Assembly (NCBI RefSeq): GCF_010907035.1
Contig: NZ_QUMK01000010.1
Coordinates: forward strand, 21,288 to 85,287
Length of the DNA: 64,000 nucleotides
Source: Rhodopseudomonas sp. BR0M22
Lineage (GTDB): Bacteria > Pseudomonadota > Alphaproteobacteria > Rhizobiales > Xanthobacteraceae
Reading direction: 5' to 3'
Below, in pieces: positions 26,899 to 36,117 of this stretch; position 1 is the first letter of the stretch, and the number at the start of each line of letters is the position of its first letter. The translations under genes were made by a program, and so were the position numbers. The notes below the pieces were generated by a model. That model saw only the letters and a list, made by a program, of their open reading frames with translations. It did not search any database and was not told the DNA's origin.

Positions 26899-27099
26899 AT
26901 GGGCACCATCATTGAATTTCCGGCAGATGCGGCAACGCGGCGGCCGGGCTCGCCCATGATCGCGTCGCCGGATCGCTCCGCCACCGTGACGATCCTTCCG
27001 GTGGTCCGGATCGAGCGCCATGCAGAAGCGGGCAGCGATGGCACACCGAAGCAGGGCGATGCGCCTGGCCGGCGTCGGCGCCGCCGCGCTCGCCCCTGA
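26899..27099 (+). CDS. small conserved-looking hypothetical protein
   Basis: A 66-residue protein beginning MGTIIEFPADAATR, a start seen in many short Rhizobiales proteins. It is followed by the segment SATVTILPVVRIERHAEA and an Arg-rich C-terminus ([11 protein letters not shown]). A clear ribosome site (GGGAGAGACCGGA) precedes the ATG. It ends 16 bases before the lipoprotein gene and is probably co-transcribed with it. No function can be named. Confidence 0.6.
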   Translation: MGTIIEFPADAATRRPGSPMIASPDRSATVTILPVVRIERHAEAGSDGTPKQGDAPGRRRRRRARP

Positions 27100-27115
27100 A
27101 CCGGGGCGGTCGTCG

Positions 27116-27895
27116 ATGTCCGCGGTCAGCCGTCCGGTCCTGATCCGGGGCGGGGCCGCCCGGGCGGCTCTCCTCATCTCCATCCTGGCAACCTTCGCGC
27201 TCGGCGGCTGCGCCGGCGGCGATTTCGGCCGCACCCGGCGCGATTTCGTTACCGACGACATGCACCGCTGGATCGGCGCGGAGGCGACCGGCAGCATCGG
27301 CCTGAAGGCGTCGGCGTTTCAGCTCACCGACCAAGAGCGCACGATGCGCGACATGGCGTATCCGCTGATCGAGCCGCCGCACGCGCGCCCGGCGTGGAAG
27401 AGCGTGTTCGGCGACTACCAGCCGATCGCCGCGCCGTGGCGGCAGCAGCCGCCGTTCGACCGCACTGCCTACGGCAAGCTGCTGATCGACGAGCCGCACC
27501 GCTCGCACGCCTCGCGCTACAACGAGCTGATCCAGGACGTGCGCAACGATCTGACGATGTTCGAGCCGTTTCAGTTCACCGCCGCGCGGGTACTCGAGCT
27601 CGACCAGAAGCGCAATGCCAGCCTGAAATACATCTCCGATCTGTCGCCGCGCGAGCGCGAGGACGCGGTGGCGCGAATGGAAGAGAACTCGCTCATCGTG
27701 CAATGGGTGCAGCAGTGCTTGCGCCGCCGCGCGTCGTCGTATCGCTGGGCACTGGAACGGCTGGTGATCATGGCGCCCGATGGCATCGCCGCTGACGCCG
27801 ATCGCCTGATCGCCGAACTCGAAGCACAGGCCAACAACATCGGCCTCGTCGTCAGGCCGCCGGCGCAAGGCGCCGCTGTTGTGCGCAAGGGATAG
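27116..27895 (+). CDS. hypothetical lipoprotein
   Basis: A 259-residue protein with an N-terminal basic-hydrophobic signal ending in the lipobox ALGGC (cysteine about residue 30), so an envelope lipoprotein. The mature part is helical (TDQERTMRDMAYPLIEPP, RYNELIQDVRNDLTMFEPF, DAVARMEENSLIVQWVQQCLRRRASSYRWALERLVI). It resembles uncharacterised Rhizobiales lipoproteins. ATG 27116 is chosen because earlier starts add residues before the signal. Role unknown. Confidence 0.78.
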   Translation: MSAVSRPVLIRGGAARAALLISILATFALGGCAGGDFGRTRRDFVTDDMHRWIGAEATGSIGLKASAFQLTDQERTMRDMAYPLIEPPHARPAWKSVFGDYQPIAAPWRQQPPFDRTAYGKLLIDEPHRSHASRYNELIQDVRNDLTMFEPFQFTAARVLELDQKRNASLKYISDLSPREREDAVARMEENSLIVQWVQQCLRRRASSYRWALERLVIMAPDGIAADADRLIAELEAQANNIGLVVRPPAQGAAVVRKG

Positions 27896-28026
27896 AGCGG
27901 CGGATCTTTCTGTCGCGATCAGGCGAGATCGCAGCACCGTCTTCCGATCCCAGTCCTCAGCCTCTGTACGCAAGACCGTGCGCTGCTCAGCGAACCACTC
28001 TGTGCGTCGCTTTGGAGGAAGCGCCG

Positions 28027-28908
28027 ATGATCGATTCCCTTGTGCCGCAGGTCACGAGCGCCGACGGACTGGCCGCGCCGGACGGCGCGCCCGAACTGGC
28101 AGAAGCCCAGCGCACCGTCTGGCGCCTGGCTCACATCGATTTTCCGTGGGACATCAACAAGGCGCTGGAGTTCGCGCTGCTCCGCACTTACGCGGTGCCG
28201 TCGATTTCCGGCCTTCTGGCGCGCACGGGCGAATTCTCAGAGCGCGTCTCGAAGCGCTACGACGACACCGCGCTGCTGATCCGCGAGGTGCTGCGCAACG
28301 GTCTCGACAGCGACCGAGCGCGTCGCTCGTTCGGTCGTATCAACGCGATGCATGGTCGCTTTCGCATCGCCAATGACGACTACCTGTACGTGCTGTCGAC
28401 ATTCGTGTTTTCGCCGATCGACTGGGTCGGCCGCTTCGGCCATCGGCCGATGACCGACGCCGAACAGCATCTGTGGTTCGTGTATTGGAACGAGTTCGGG
28501 CACCGGATGGGCATCGATGCTCTATATCCGGATATTCACTCGTTTCGCGCGTTCGCGGACGAGTTCGAGCGGACCCGGTTCGTCTATGCGCCGTCGAACC
28601 GGTTGATCTCGGAACGCACGATCGACCTGGTGCTGTCTGATTACTTCGTCCCGCGCATTCTGCATCGCGGCGGACGGCAGGTTGCGCTGGCCATCGTTGA
28701 CCGGCCGCTCGTCGAGGCGCTCGGCTTCAAGTATCCGTCCCTTCCGTTGCGCGCGCTGGCGTTGGGCGGACTGGGCTTGCGCCGCGCGATCCTGAAGCTG
28801 TTGCCGAAGCGCCGGGCACCGAAGTGGCAGGAGATCGGTGGCCGGACCTATCCGGAAGGCTACAACATCGAGGAGCTGGGCACGTTTCCACGCGCCAAGG
28901 GCACCTGA
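28027..28908 (+). CDS. DUF2236 / MpaB-like oxygenase family protein
   Basis: A 293-residue protein of the oxygenase MpaB (DUF2236) family, haem-associated enzymes related to latex-clearing protein. Conserved features are an N-terminal PSISGLLARTGEF, a central GRINAMHGRFRIANDDYLYVLSTFVFSPIDWVGRFGHRPMTDAEQHLWFVYWNEFGHRMGI with the putative haem-ligand His residues, and a C-terminal basic region. ATG 28027 is preceded by GGAGGAAG and is clearly the start. The physiological substrate is unknown. Single gene between the lipoprotein and the DUF1254 gene, which is convergent. Confidence 0.85.
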   Translation: MIDSLVPQVTSADGLAAPDGAPELAEAQRTVWRLAHIDFPWDINKALEFALLRTYAVPSISGLLARTGEFSERVSKRYDDTALLIREVLRNGLDSDRARRSFGRINAMHGRFRIANDDYLYVLSTFVFSPIDWVGRFGHRPMTDAEQHLWFVYWNEFGHRMGIDALYPDIHSFRAFADEFERTRFVYAPSNRLISERTIDLVLSDYFVPRILHRGGRQVALAIVDRPLVEALGFKYPSLPLRALALGGLGLRRAILKLLPKRRAPKWQEIGGRTYPEGYNIEELGTFPRAKGT

Positions 28909-28939
28909 CGATCAGCGCCGAAGGGAGGCGCTCCTGCAA

Positions 28940-29509
28940 TCAGGATTGCGACTTGGCCCGCGGCTCCGGCTGCACTTTGCAGGACGCGGCTTTGAGCGCG
29001 GCGCGCGCCTGCGGCATCAGACCGGGTTCTGAGGCAAGCGCCTTCATCACGATCAGACCGGTGGGAGTGGGAGAGTCGATGATCAGCCGGTCGGCCGCGG
29101 TGACGTCCTCTTCCTCGGGCATGTCGGCGTGCTGCTCGGCGGTCATCAGGTCGAGCTCGATCACCTTGCGGCCGGCGGAGCGGTCGTTGATCGCGTAGTA
29201 GGCGACTTCGTTGCGGGTGTAGAACGACACCGCGGTGTAGGCCTGGCTCACCGGCACTGCCAGCTTGATCGGACCGTTCGACAGATCGTAGCGGCACACC
29301 GCCATCGCGAACGCCGGATCGAGCAGCGGCAGCGGCGCGCCGTTCGGCGTGACGTCCGGCAGTTGCGTCACCGCGTTGACCTGGGTCAGCGGCGTCAGCC
29401 GGGCGTAGGCGTCCTGGCCGGCGATCCGCGGCAGCACCAGGATGGTGACCAGATGCACGATGCCGCCGAGCACCAGACCGGCGATGATGGCGATGGCGAA
29501 GCGGATCAT
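28940..29509 (-). CDS. DUF1254 domain membrane-anchored protein
   Basis: A 189-residue protein with a membrane anchor (residues 2-25, IRFAIAIIAGLVLGGIVHLVTILVLP) and a DUF1254-type beta domain (TQLPDVTPNGAPLPLLDPAFAMAVCRYDL, VSFYTRNEVAYYAINDRSAG). Its ATG overlaps the stop of the DUF1214 gene by four bases, so translation is coupled. In many bacteria DUF1254 and DUF1214 form one polypeptide; here they are two. Function unknown, probably periplasmic. Confidence 0.85.
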   Translation of the reverse strand: MIRFAIAIIAGLVLGGIVHLVTILVLPRIAGQDAYARLTPLTQVNAVTQLPDVTPNGAPLPLLDPAFAMAVCRYDLSNGPIKLAVPVSQAYTAVSFYTRNEVAYYAINDRSAGRKVIELDLMTAEQHADMPEEEDVTAADRLIIDSPTPTGLIVMKALASEPGLMPQARAALKAASCKVQPEPRAKSQS

Positions 29510-30084
29510 GGGCAGCCGATGGTGGCGACCGCCGGCATCGGCGCGTCGCGTTGGGTCCGGGTGGCGATACCGACCGGCGTGTCGTACAGCCGCAGCATCA
29601 GCCAATAGCGGTCGACGCCGCCGGTCGGCAGCCAGTTGCCGCCGCGGGCGCGCGCCGCGATCCGGATCTTGAACTTGCCGTCGGCGTCGCGAATGATCTC
29701 CTGGCTGGTGAAGCCGTAACGCTCCAGCGTATTGGCGACCAGATTGCCGCGCGGATCGTACAGCGTCAGGGTCCAGAACCGGGCCGCCGGCGTCACGCCG
29801 CTGACTTCAACGTCGCAGCGGCCGTCGAGCGGGCGCTTGGCGTCGTCGGCGGTGGCAAGGAACGAGATGCCGTCGCCGGCGCCGACCGGCAATGTGCCGC
29901 TGCGCACGATCGCCGCGCGGGTGTAGGGGTCGACTTCGGCGGTGCCGACGCGCGGCCGCGCGGTCCAGGCGCCGATCGTCAGCGAACCGAGATCGGTGCC
30001 GATGGTGGCGGTGGTCCAGGTGGCGCCGAGGCCGACGCCGGCGGCGATCAGCAGCGTCAGGAGAGTGAGGATTATCAGGCGCAC
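29506..30084 (-). CDS. DUF1214 domain membrane-anchored protein
   Basis: A 192-residue protein with an N-terminal membrane helix (RLIILTLLTLLIAAGVGLGATW) and DUF1214 features: YTRAAIVRSGTLPVGAGDGISFLATADD, FWTLTLYDPRGNLVAN, and the C-terminal WLPTGGVDRYWLMLRLYDTP. The GTG start at 30084 places the helix at the very N-terminus and follows GGGGATGG. First gene of the DUF1214-DUF1254 pair. The pair stays coupled on the minus strand downstream of the penicillin-binding protein gene (43-base gap), so it could be part of that transcript. Confidence 0.85.
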   Translation of the reverse strand: MRLIILTLLTLLIAAGVGLGATWTTATIGTDLGSLTIGAWTARPRVGTAEVDPYTRAAIVRSGTLPVGAGDGISFLATADDAKRPLDGRCDVEVSGVTPAARFWTLTLYDPRGNLVANTLERYGFTSQEIIRDADGKFKIRIAARARGGNWLPTGGVDRYWLMLRLYDTPVGIATRTQRDAPMPAVATIGCP

Positions 30085-30127
30085 GTTGCAGCCATCCCCG
30101 ATGTCGTCGCAGCCGCCATCGTTGCGT

Positions 30128-32401
30128 TTAGTTCTTGCGCGCGGCCGGCGCGTCGCTCGACGCAGCCGCCAGGCTGTCGGTGAATCCCGCCCCGTCCGAC
30201 GAGACTTTGCGTCCGGTCTGGGCGGGTGTCGCAGCCGGACCTGTATCGAGCGAATGGAAGGTCTGGTCGAGCATTTTTTCGACACGCACCAGGATCTCGG
30301 CGCCGCGCCGTGTCAGCACCGGCGGCGCCTGCTTGACGTCTGCGGTCTCGGCGCCGGTGGGGCGTGTGCCGGGCTCTGCCGGCAGCTTCTCGCCCATGCC
30401 GACGCCGGCCAGCTCTTTGACCTCCACGCCCTGATGCGCGGCGGTCATAATGTCGTGCCAGGTCTGGGCCGGCAGCGAGCCGCCGGTCATCCGGTTGGTC
30501 GGCGAGTAGTCGTCGTTGCCGTACCACACCGCGCAGGCGAAATTGCCGGTGTAGCCGACGAACCAGGCGTCGCGATAATTGTTGGTGGTGCCGGTCTTAC
30601 CGGCGGCCGGAATGCCGTCGAGGCGGGCGCGGCGCGCGGTGCCCTCGGTGACCACGTGGCTCATCATCCCGGCCATGTCGGCGGCGATGTTGGCCGGGAT
30701 CGCCCGCTTCGGCTGCGGGCCGTCGCGGTCCCAGCGCCACACCAGATCGCCGGCGCCGGTGCGGATTTCCAGCACCGCATGCGGGGTCACCGCAATGCCC
30801 TTGTTGGGGAAGGTGACGTAGGCCACCGCGTGCTCGACGACGGTGACTTCGTCGGCGCCGATCGGCAGCGACGGCGTGTCCGGCAGCGGCGCGGTGAGGC
30901 CGAAGCGGCGCGCCACCTCGACGATCTTGGCGCGGCCCTTCTTGGCCGAGTCCCACTGGTTCTTCGGATTGCCGCCGATCGCGATCGACAGCTTCACCGG
31001 CACGACGTTGATCGAGCGGGTGATCGCCTGGGTCAGCGTCACCGAACCGGAATAGGAGTGGCCATAGTTCTGCGGGCACCAGTTGCCGAGGCAGACCGGG
31101 CCGTCGACCACGATCGAGTTCGGCTTGAAGCCGTTGAGCAGAGCGGTGGTGTAGACGTAAGGCTTGAACGACGAGCCGGGCTGGCGATAGGCGTCGACCG
31201 CGCGGTTGAACTGACTGGCGCCGTAGTCGCGGCCGCCGACCATGGCGCGGACGCCGCCGTCGAGATCGGCCACGACCGTCGCCGCCTGGGTCGCGTGGTA
31301 ATCGCGCCCGAACTGGCGGAGCTGGTTCTCGATCGCACCCTCGGCGGCGCGCTGCACGTTCATGTCGATCGCGGTGCGAACCACGAACACGCGTTCAGTG
31401 TACGACTTCGGGAAAGTGTCGACGATCTTGCGGACCTCGTCGAACGCCCAGTCGAGATAGTAGTTCGGCGAATTCTCGTCGCGGCGGTCGACCACCGAGG
31501 CCGGATTGCGCCGGGCGCCGAACACCTGGCCCTCGGTCATGAAGCCGGCGTCGACCAGATTGTCGAGCACCTGGTTGGCGCGGGCACGCGCCGCCGGCAG
31601 GTTGATGTGCGGAGCGTATTTGGTCGGCGCCTTGAACAGGCCGGCGAGCATCGCCGCCTCGGCGAGGTTGATGTCGCGCACCGACTTGTTGAAGTAGAAA
31701 TGCGCCGCACCGTCGGCGCCGAAGGTGCCGCCGCCCATATAGGCGCGGTCGAGATACAGCTTCAGGATCTCGTTCTTGGTCAGCCGGGTTTCCAGCCAGA
31801 TCGCCAGGAACGCTTCGTTGATCTTGCGTTCGAGCGTGCGCTCGTTGGACAGGAACAGGTTCTTGGCGAGCTGCTGGCTGATCGAGGAGCCACCCTGGCG
31901 CACGCCGCCGGCCTGGGCGTTGGTCACCAGCGCGCGCAGCGTGCCGGCGACGTCGATGCCGAAATGGTCGTAGAACCGCCGGTCCTCGGTGGCGAGGGTG
32001 GCCTTGATCAGATTGTCAGGAAAGTCTTCGAGCGGGATCGCGTCGTTGTGTTTGATGCCGCGGCTGCCGATCGGATTACCGTAGCGGTCCAGAAACGTGA
32101 CGGCGAGGTCAGACTTCTTCAGCCAGTCCTCGTCGGCGGTTTCGCGAAACGCCGGCTGCGCCAGCGCCAGCAGTGCGATCAGGCCGAGCAGGCCGATCGA
32201 GGCGGCTTCCGACAGCGGCTCGATGAACACCCAGCGCTTCCAGCCGCCGACATAGAAGCGGTCCATATAGGTCGAGAACCGCTCCCACAGTTCTCGGATA
32301 CCGACGGCTGAGGAGAACAGCGTCGAATCGAGGCGAGCGTCGAGATCCAGAAACCAGTTCCGGACCCGCTGCTTCCAATTGTCTGGCAGAATCTTCGGCA
32401 C
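30128..32401 (-). CDS. class A penicillin-binding protein (PBP1-type)
   Basis: A 757-residue bifunctional peptidoglycan synthase. Membrane anchor near residues 58-80. The glycosyltransferase domain has LATEDRRFYDHFGIDVAGTLRAL with catalytic Glu, and RQGGSSISQQLAKNLFLSNERTLERKINE. The transpeptidase domain has QPGSSFKPYVYTTALL (catalytic Ser in S-x-x-K), SINVVP (S-x-N) and AAGKTGTTNNYRDAWFVG (K-T-G). The basic-acidic tail after residue 650 is low complexity. Leftward, upstream of DUF1214/DUF1254. Confidence 0.95.
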   Translation of the reverse strand: MPKILPDNWKQRVRNWFLDLDARLDSTLFSSAVGIRELWERFSTYMDRFYVGGWKRWVFIEPLSEAASIGLLGLIALLALAQPAFRETADEDWLKKSDLAVTFLDRYGNPIGSRGIKHNDAIPLEDFPDNLIKATLATEDRRFYDHFGIDVAGTLRALVTNAQAGGVRQGGSSISQQLAKNLFLSNERTLERKINEAFLAIWLETRLTKNEILKLYLDRAYMGGGTFGADGAAHFYFNKSVRDINLAEAAMLAGLFKAPTKYAPHINLPAARARANQVLDNLVDAGFMTEGQVFGARRNPASVVDRRDENSPNYYLDWAFDEVRKIVDTFPKSYTERVFVVRTAIDMNVQRAAEGAIENQLRQFGRDYHATQAATVVADLDGGVRAMVGGRDYGASQFNRAVDAYRQPGSSFKPYVYTTALLNGFKPNSIVVDGPVCLGNWCPQNYGHSYSGSVTLTQAITRSINVVPVKLSIAIGGNPKNQWDSAKKGRAKIVEVARRFGLTAPLPDTPSLPIGADEVTVVEHAVAYVTFPNKGIAVTPHAVLEIRTGAGDLVWRWDRDGPQPKRAIPANIAADMAGMMSHVVTEGTARRARLDGIPAAGKTGTTNNYRDAWFVGYTGNFACAVWYGNDDYSPTNRMTGGSLPAQTWHDIMTAAHQGVEVKELAGVGMGEKLPAEPGTRPTGAETADVKQAPPVLTRRGAEILVRVEKMLDQTFHSLDTGPAATPAQTGRKVSSDGAGFTDSLAAASSDAPAARKN

Positions 32402-32669
32402 CGGGTTCGACCAATCACATCAGCACGCCGCACAGGCGCTGTTCGTCTTGCGCAATGTTGCGGCGATCGCAAGGCGAGGCGACAGGCTTCGGGAATCTGA
32501 TTCGTTGTAGCCGAGCATGCCCGATAAACCAATGGTGGTGCAGGGATTTTTCGGCGCCTCCGGGGGGCGGGGCAGCGGTTCCGCATGCCGCCATACCGGC
32601 TAAGCGCTTGCGCCGCCGGGCAAACTCCTCCTAGAACGGCGCTTCATCGCCGCAAAGCAGCATTCAGGT

Positions 32670-33182
32670 ATGACCGCGCGCCCCAAGAAGCCGTCGGCCC
32701 AGGACGGTTTCTTCTGGAAGACCAAGACGTTGGAACAGCTCTCGCCGACCGAGTGGGAGAGCCTGTGCGACGGCTGCGCGCGCTGCTGCCTGGAAAAGCT
32801 CGAGGACGAGGACTCCGGGCGGATCTATTTCACCGAGGTCGGCTGCCGGCTGCTCGATGCGGGCGCCTGCGCCTGCCAGGACTATCCGAACCGGTCGGAC
32901 CGGGTGCCGGACTGCGTGCGGCTCACTCCGAAAGAGGTTCGCGAGCTGACCTGGCTGCCGCCGAGCTGCGCCTACAAGCTCGTCGCCGAGGGGCGTGACC
33001 TGTACTGGTGGCACCCGCTGATCTCCGGCGATCCGAACACCGTGCACGAGGCCGGGGTCTCGGTGCGCGGGCGGGTGGAGCGGACCGAGACCGAGGTCCC
33101 GGTCGAGGAACTCGAAGATCACATCGTGTCGTGGCCGGCCCTGCTGCCGAAGCGCGCCAAGCTGAAACAACGGCCGAGGTAG
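32670..33182 (+). CDS. YcgN family cysteine-cluster protein (UPF0260)
   Basis: A 170-residue soluble protein with the YcgN cysteine cluster [19 protein letters not shown] followed by [17 protein letters not shown] and VPDCVRLTP, which likely binds an iron-sulfur or zinc centre. The C-terminus ([28 protein letters not shown]) is diagnostic for the family. ATG 32670 follows a weak ribosome site. Function unknown. It precedes the TauE/SafE-like gene by 55 bases. Confidence 0.92.
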   Translation: MTARPKKPSAQDGFFWKTKTLEQLSPTEWESLCDGCARCCLEKLEDEDSGRIYFTEVGCRLLDAGACACQDYPNRSDRVPDCVRLTPKEVRELTWLPPSCAYKLVAEGRDLYWWHPLISGDPNTVHEAGVSVRGRVERTETEVPVEELEDHIVSWPALLPKRAKLKQRPR

Positions 33183-33237
33183 CTCCGCTGCTCTCGCCGC
33201 CGGCGGCGCCCGCCGCTGCTTCTGACGAAGGACTTGC

Positions 33238-33981
33238 ATGACCGCGCTGATCATCATCGCCGTCGCCGGCCTGTGGGCCGGCGTTCAGAACACGCTCGCG
33301 GGCGGCGGGTCGTTTGTGACCCTCCCGGCGCTGCTGTTCGCCGGGATGACGCCGCTGTCGGCGAATATCACCTCGACGGTCGCGCTGTTTCCCGGCCAGC
33401 TCGCATCCGGCTACGCCGGCCGCGGCATGGTCCGCGGCGTCGGCGAGGTCAGCTTCCGGGCGCTGGTGTTCACCAGCCTCGCCGGTGGTGCGGCCGGTGC
33501 GCTGCTGCTCTTGATCACGCCGCCGACGGTGTTCGCCAAGATGATCCCGTGGCTGGTGCTGTTCGCCACCGCGATGTTCGCCTGGGGCAGCTTCGGCCGC
33601 AAACCGACCGCGCAAGCCGGGCAGGTCGGCGCGCCGGTGCTGATCGGCATTCAGTTTTTGATCTCGATCTATGGCGGTTACTTCGGCGGCGGCATCGGCT
33701 TTCTGATGATGGCGGCGCTGTCGATCGCCGGCATGACGGCGCGCAACGCCGGCGCCACCAAGAATGCGCTGGCGGCGGCGATGAACGCCTCGGCGGTGGC
33801 GATGTTCGCGTTCTCGCCCGAGGTGAAGTGGCTGGAGGCGCTGGTGCTCGCGGTGTCCTCGACCGTCGGTTACTTGCTCGGCGTCTGGGTGCTGCGCCGG
33901 GTCAACGAAACCATGCTCAGAATCGGCGTCGTCGTGCTCGGCCTCGCGCTGACGATCGGGCTGTTCTGGCGGCAGATGTAG
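33238..33981 (+). CDS. TauE/SafE (TSUP) family sulfite-exporter-like permease
   Basis: A 247-residue inner-membrane protein with about eight hydrophobic segments and the TSUP duplicated motif: NTLAGGGSFVTLPALLF near residues 19-35 and GGYFGGGIGFLMMAALSI near 143-160. It exports sulfur- or organic-anion compounds; the substrate is not deducible. ATG 33238 is preceded by AAGGACTTGC. Single gene; the downstream MarR gene converges. Confidence 0.9.
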   Translation: MTALIIIAVAGLWAGVQNTLAGGGSFVTLPALLFAGMTPLSANITSTVALFPGQLASGYAGRGMVRGVGEVSFRALVFTSLAGGAAGALLLLITPPTVFAKMIPWLVLFATAMFAWGSFGRKPTAQAGQVGAPVLIGIQFLISIYGGYFGGGIGFLMMAALSIAGMTARNAGATKNALAAAMNASAVAMFAFSPEVKWLEALVLAVSSTVGYLLGVWVLRRVNETMLRIGVVVLGLALTIGLFWRQM

Positions 33982-34052
33982 CCGGCCAATGCCGGTTACT
34001 GATCCAGTACCGGTATCCAAACTTCATTGGTGACTCATCGGTGATGCACGGA

Positions 34053-34076
34053 GCTTGTTCGCGCTTGCGAACGAGC
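34053..34076. terminator. possible shared hairpin between convergent genes
   Basis: A 10-base stem GCTTGTTCGC / GCGAACGAGC (one G-T wobble) with a four-base loop lies between the TSUP permease (ending 33981) and the MarR gene (ending 34275). There is no T-run on either strand, so it is only a candidate terminator. Confidence 0.35.
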
Positions 34077-34274
34077 CCGTCGCGCGTGCCGAAACACGCG
34101 CCAACTTATTCGTTGCCAAGGCAACTGATCTGTGAGAATTGTTCTGAACAAGAGCGACCCAGTCGCCGGTTTTGGGGAGGAGACATGCTCGGCAGCACAG
34201 CGGCCGGCTATCGCGGAGTCGCGTCCGCGATCAGGCGCAAGCAGGATGCACGGCGTGGAGCGCTGCGTCTCGGC

Positions 34275-34790
34275 TCAGGCGGTTTCGCCGGTGACCGCGC
34301 CGAGGTTGTTGTGCAGCCGGCGCAACAGATCGATCAGCACTTCCTGCTCGTCCGCACTCAGGCACGACATCAGCTTCCGTTCGCGCTCCAGCGCGGCGAC
34401 GATCACCTTGTCGTGGGTGGCGCGACCCTTTCCGGTCAGCGAGATCGAATGCGTGCGGGCGTCGTTCGGATCGACGCGGATGGTGATCAGCCCGCGCGAC
34501 TGCATGTCGGACAGCGTGCGGCTGACCGGTCCCTTGTTGAAGCCGATCACCTGACAGATCCGCGCCGCCGAAATGCCGGGCTCGATCGCCAGCAGCGACA
34601 TGATCCGCCATTCCGTGACGTTGACGCCGAAATTGCCCTGATAGAACGCCGTGGCGCTGTTCGACAGCTTGTTGGCGATGAAGGTGATGAACGCCGGAAC
34701 GTAACGCTCCAGATCGAGCGTAAGGCCTTCCGGGCTCGGCGCGGCCGCGGCAGATCGCCGGGATTTTGGCGGACGGGATGCACCAGTCAT
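34275..34790 (-). CDS. MarR family transcriptional regulator
   Basis: A 171-residue winged-helix regulator. Recognisable segments are the dimer helix (YVPAFITFIANKLSNSATAFYQGNFG), the recognition region (ISAARICQVIGFNKGPVSRTLSDMQSRGLI) and the wing (VDPNDARTHSISLTGKG). The start is ambiguous: ATG 34790 or an in-frame ATG at 34823; neither has a strong ribosome site. Its 5' end lies 79 bases from the divergent P450 gene, so it most likely controls the P450-ferredoxin genes in response to an aromatic acid (inference). Confidence 0.88.
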   Translation of the reverse strand: MTGASRPPKSRRSAAAAPSPEGLTLDLERYVPAFITFIANKLSNSATAFYQGNFGVNVTEWRIMSLLAIEPGISAARICQVIGFNKGPVSRTLSDMQSRGLITIRVDPNDARTHSISLTGKGRATHDKVIVAALERERKLMSCLSADEQEVLIDLLRRLHNNLGAVTGETA

Positions 34791-34869
34791 GGGGATGTCG
34801 GCTGCGAATGCATGCGCCGACATAAGGACATGCCACGGCATTTCACAAGTGGCGATTGAGGAGGACAAC

Positions 34870-36108
34870 ATGACCACGGCTCCCTCATCGGTGCCGGTTA
34901 CCACGCCGTCCCACGACGGCGTCGGTGTTCCGCATCTCGGTATCGATCCGTTCGCGCTGGACTACTTCGCCGATCCCTATCCGGAGCAGGAGACGCTGCG
35001 CGAGGCGGGTCCGGTGGTCTATCTCGACAAGTGGAGCGTCTATGGCGTCGCGCGTTACGCCGAGGTCTATGCGGTGCTCAACGATCCGCTCACCTTCTGC
35101 TCCAGCCGCGGGGTCGGCCTGAGCGATTTCAAGAAGGAGAAGCCGTGGCGGCCGCCGAGCCTGATCCTCGAGGCCGATCCGCCGGCGCATACCCGCACCC
35201 GCGCGGTGCTGAGCAAGGTGCTGTCGCCGGCGACGATGAAGCGGCTGCGCGACGGCTTCGCGGCGGCGGCGGACGCCAAGATCGACGAGCTGCTGGGTCG
35301 CGGCGGCAATATCGATGCGATCGCCGATCTTGCCGAGGCCTATCCCTTGTCGGTGTTTCCCGATGCGATGGGCTTGAAGCAGGAGGGGCGCGAGAATCTG
35401 CTGCCCTATGCGGGTCTCGTGTTCAACGCGTTCGGACCGCCGAACGAATTGCGGCAGAGCGCGATCGAACGCTCGGCGCCGCATCAGGCCTATGTGGCCG
35501 AGCAGTGCCAGCGGCCGAACCTCGCGCCTGGCGGGTTCGGGGCCTGTATTCACGCCTTCAGCGACACCGGCGAGATCACGCCCGAGGAGGCCCCGCTGCT
35601 GGTGCGGTCGCTGCTCTCGGCGGGCCTCGACACCACCGTCAACGGCATCGCGGCGGCGGTGTACTGCCTGGCGCGTTTTCCGGACGAGTTCGCGCGGCTG
35701 CGCGCCGATGCGTCGCTGGCCCGCAACGCCTTCGAAGAAGCGGTGCGGTTCGAGAGTCCGGTGCAGACCTTCTTCCGCACCACGACGCGTGACGTCGAAC
35801 TTGCAGGCGCCACGATCGGCGAGGGGGAGAAGGTGCTGATGTTCCTCGGCTCCGCCAATCGCGATCCGCGGCGCTGGGACGATCCGGACCGCTACGACAT
35901 CACTCGCAAGACCTCGGGCCATGTCGGCTTCGGCTCGGGCGTGCACATGTGCGTCGGTCAGCTCGTCGCCCGGCTCGAGGGTGAGGTGGTGCTCGCCGCG
36001 CTGGCGCGGAAGGTCAAGGCGATCGAGATCGCCGGGCCTTTGAAGCGCCGCTTCAACAACACGCTGCGCGGGCTGGAAAACCTGCCGATCCAACTGACGC
36101 CTGCCTGA
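34870..36108 (+). CDS. cytochrome P450 CYP199A2-type, para-substituted benzoate oxygenase
   Basis: A 412-residue soluble class I P450. The haem-binding block FGSGVHMCVGQLVAR places the cysteine ligand at residue 361; the I-helix reads AGLDTTVNG with the Asp254-Thr255 pair where most P450s have acid-alcohol; the E-x-x-R helix is FEEAVRFESPV. The N-terminus (PHLGIDPFALDYFADPYPEQETL) and body closely resemble CYP199A2, recalled as RPA1871 of R. palustris CGA009, which oxidises para-substituted benzoic acids such as 4-methoxybenzoate. ATG 34870 follows GAGGAGGACAAC. The ferredoxin partner is next; a reductase is not in the window. Confidence 0.92.
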   Translation: MTTAPSSVPVTTPSHDGVGVPHLGIDPFALDYFADPYPEQETLREAGPVVYLDKWSVYGVARYAEVYAVLNDPLTFCSSRGVGLSDFKKEKPWRPPSLILEADPPAHTRTRAVLSKVLSPATMKRLRDGFAAAADAKIDELLGRGGNIDAIADLAEAYPLSVFPDAMGLKQEGRENLLPYAGLVFNAFGPPNELRQSAIERSAPHQAYVAEQCQRPNLAPGGFGACIHAFSDTGEITPEEAPLLVRSLLSAGLDTTVNGIAAAVYCLARFPDEFARLRADASLARNAFEEAVRFESPVQTFFRTTTRDVELAGATIGEGEKVLMFLGSANRDPRRWDDPDRYDITRKTSGHVGFGSGVHMCVGQLVARLEGEVVLAALARKVKAIEIAGPLKRRFNNTLRGLENLPIQLTPA

Positions 36109-36117
36109 GAGAGCACC

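Noticed and set aside
29942..32311. A 789-codon open frame on the plus strand
   Set aside because: It is opposite the penicillin-binding protein gene and has the composition of a reading-frame shadow in high-GC DNA.
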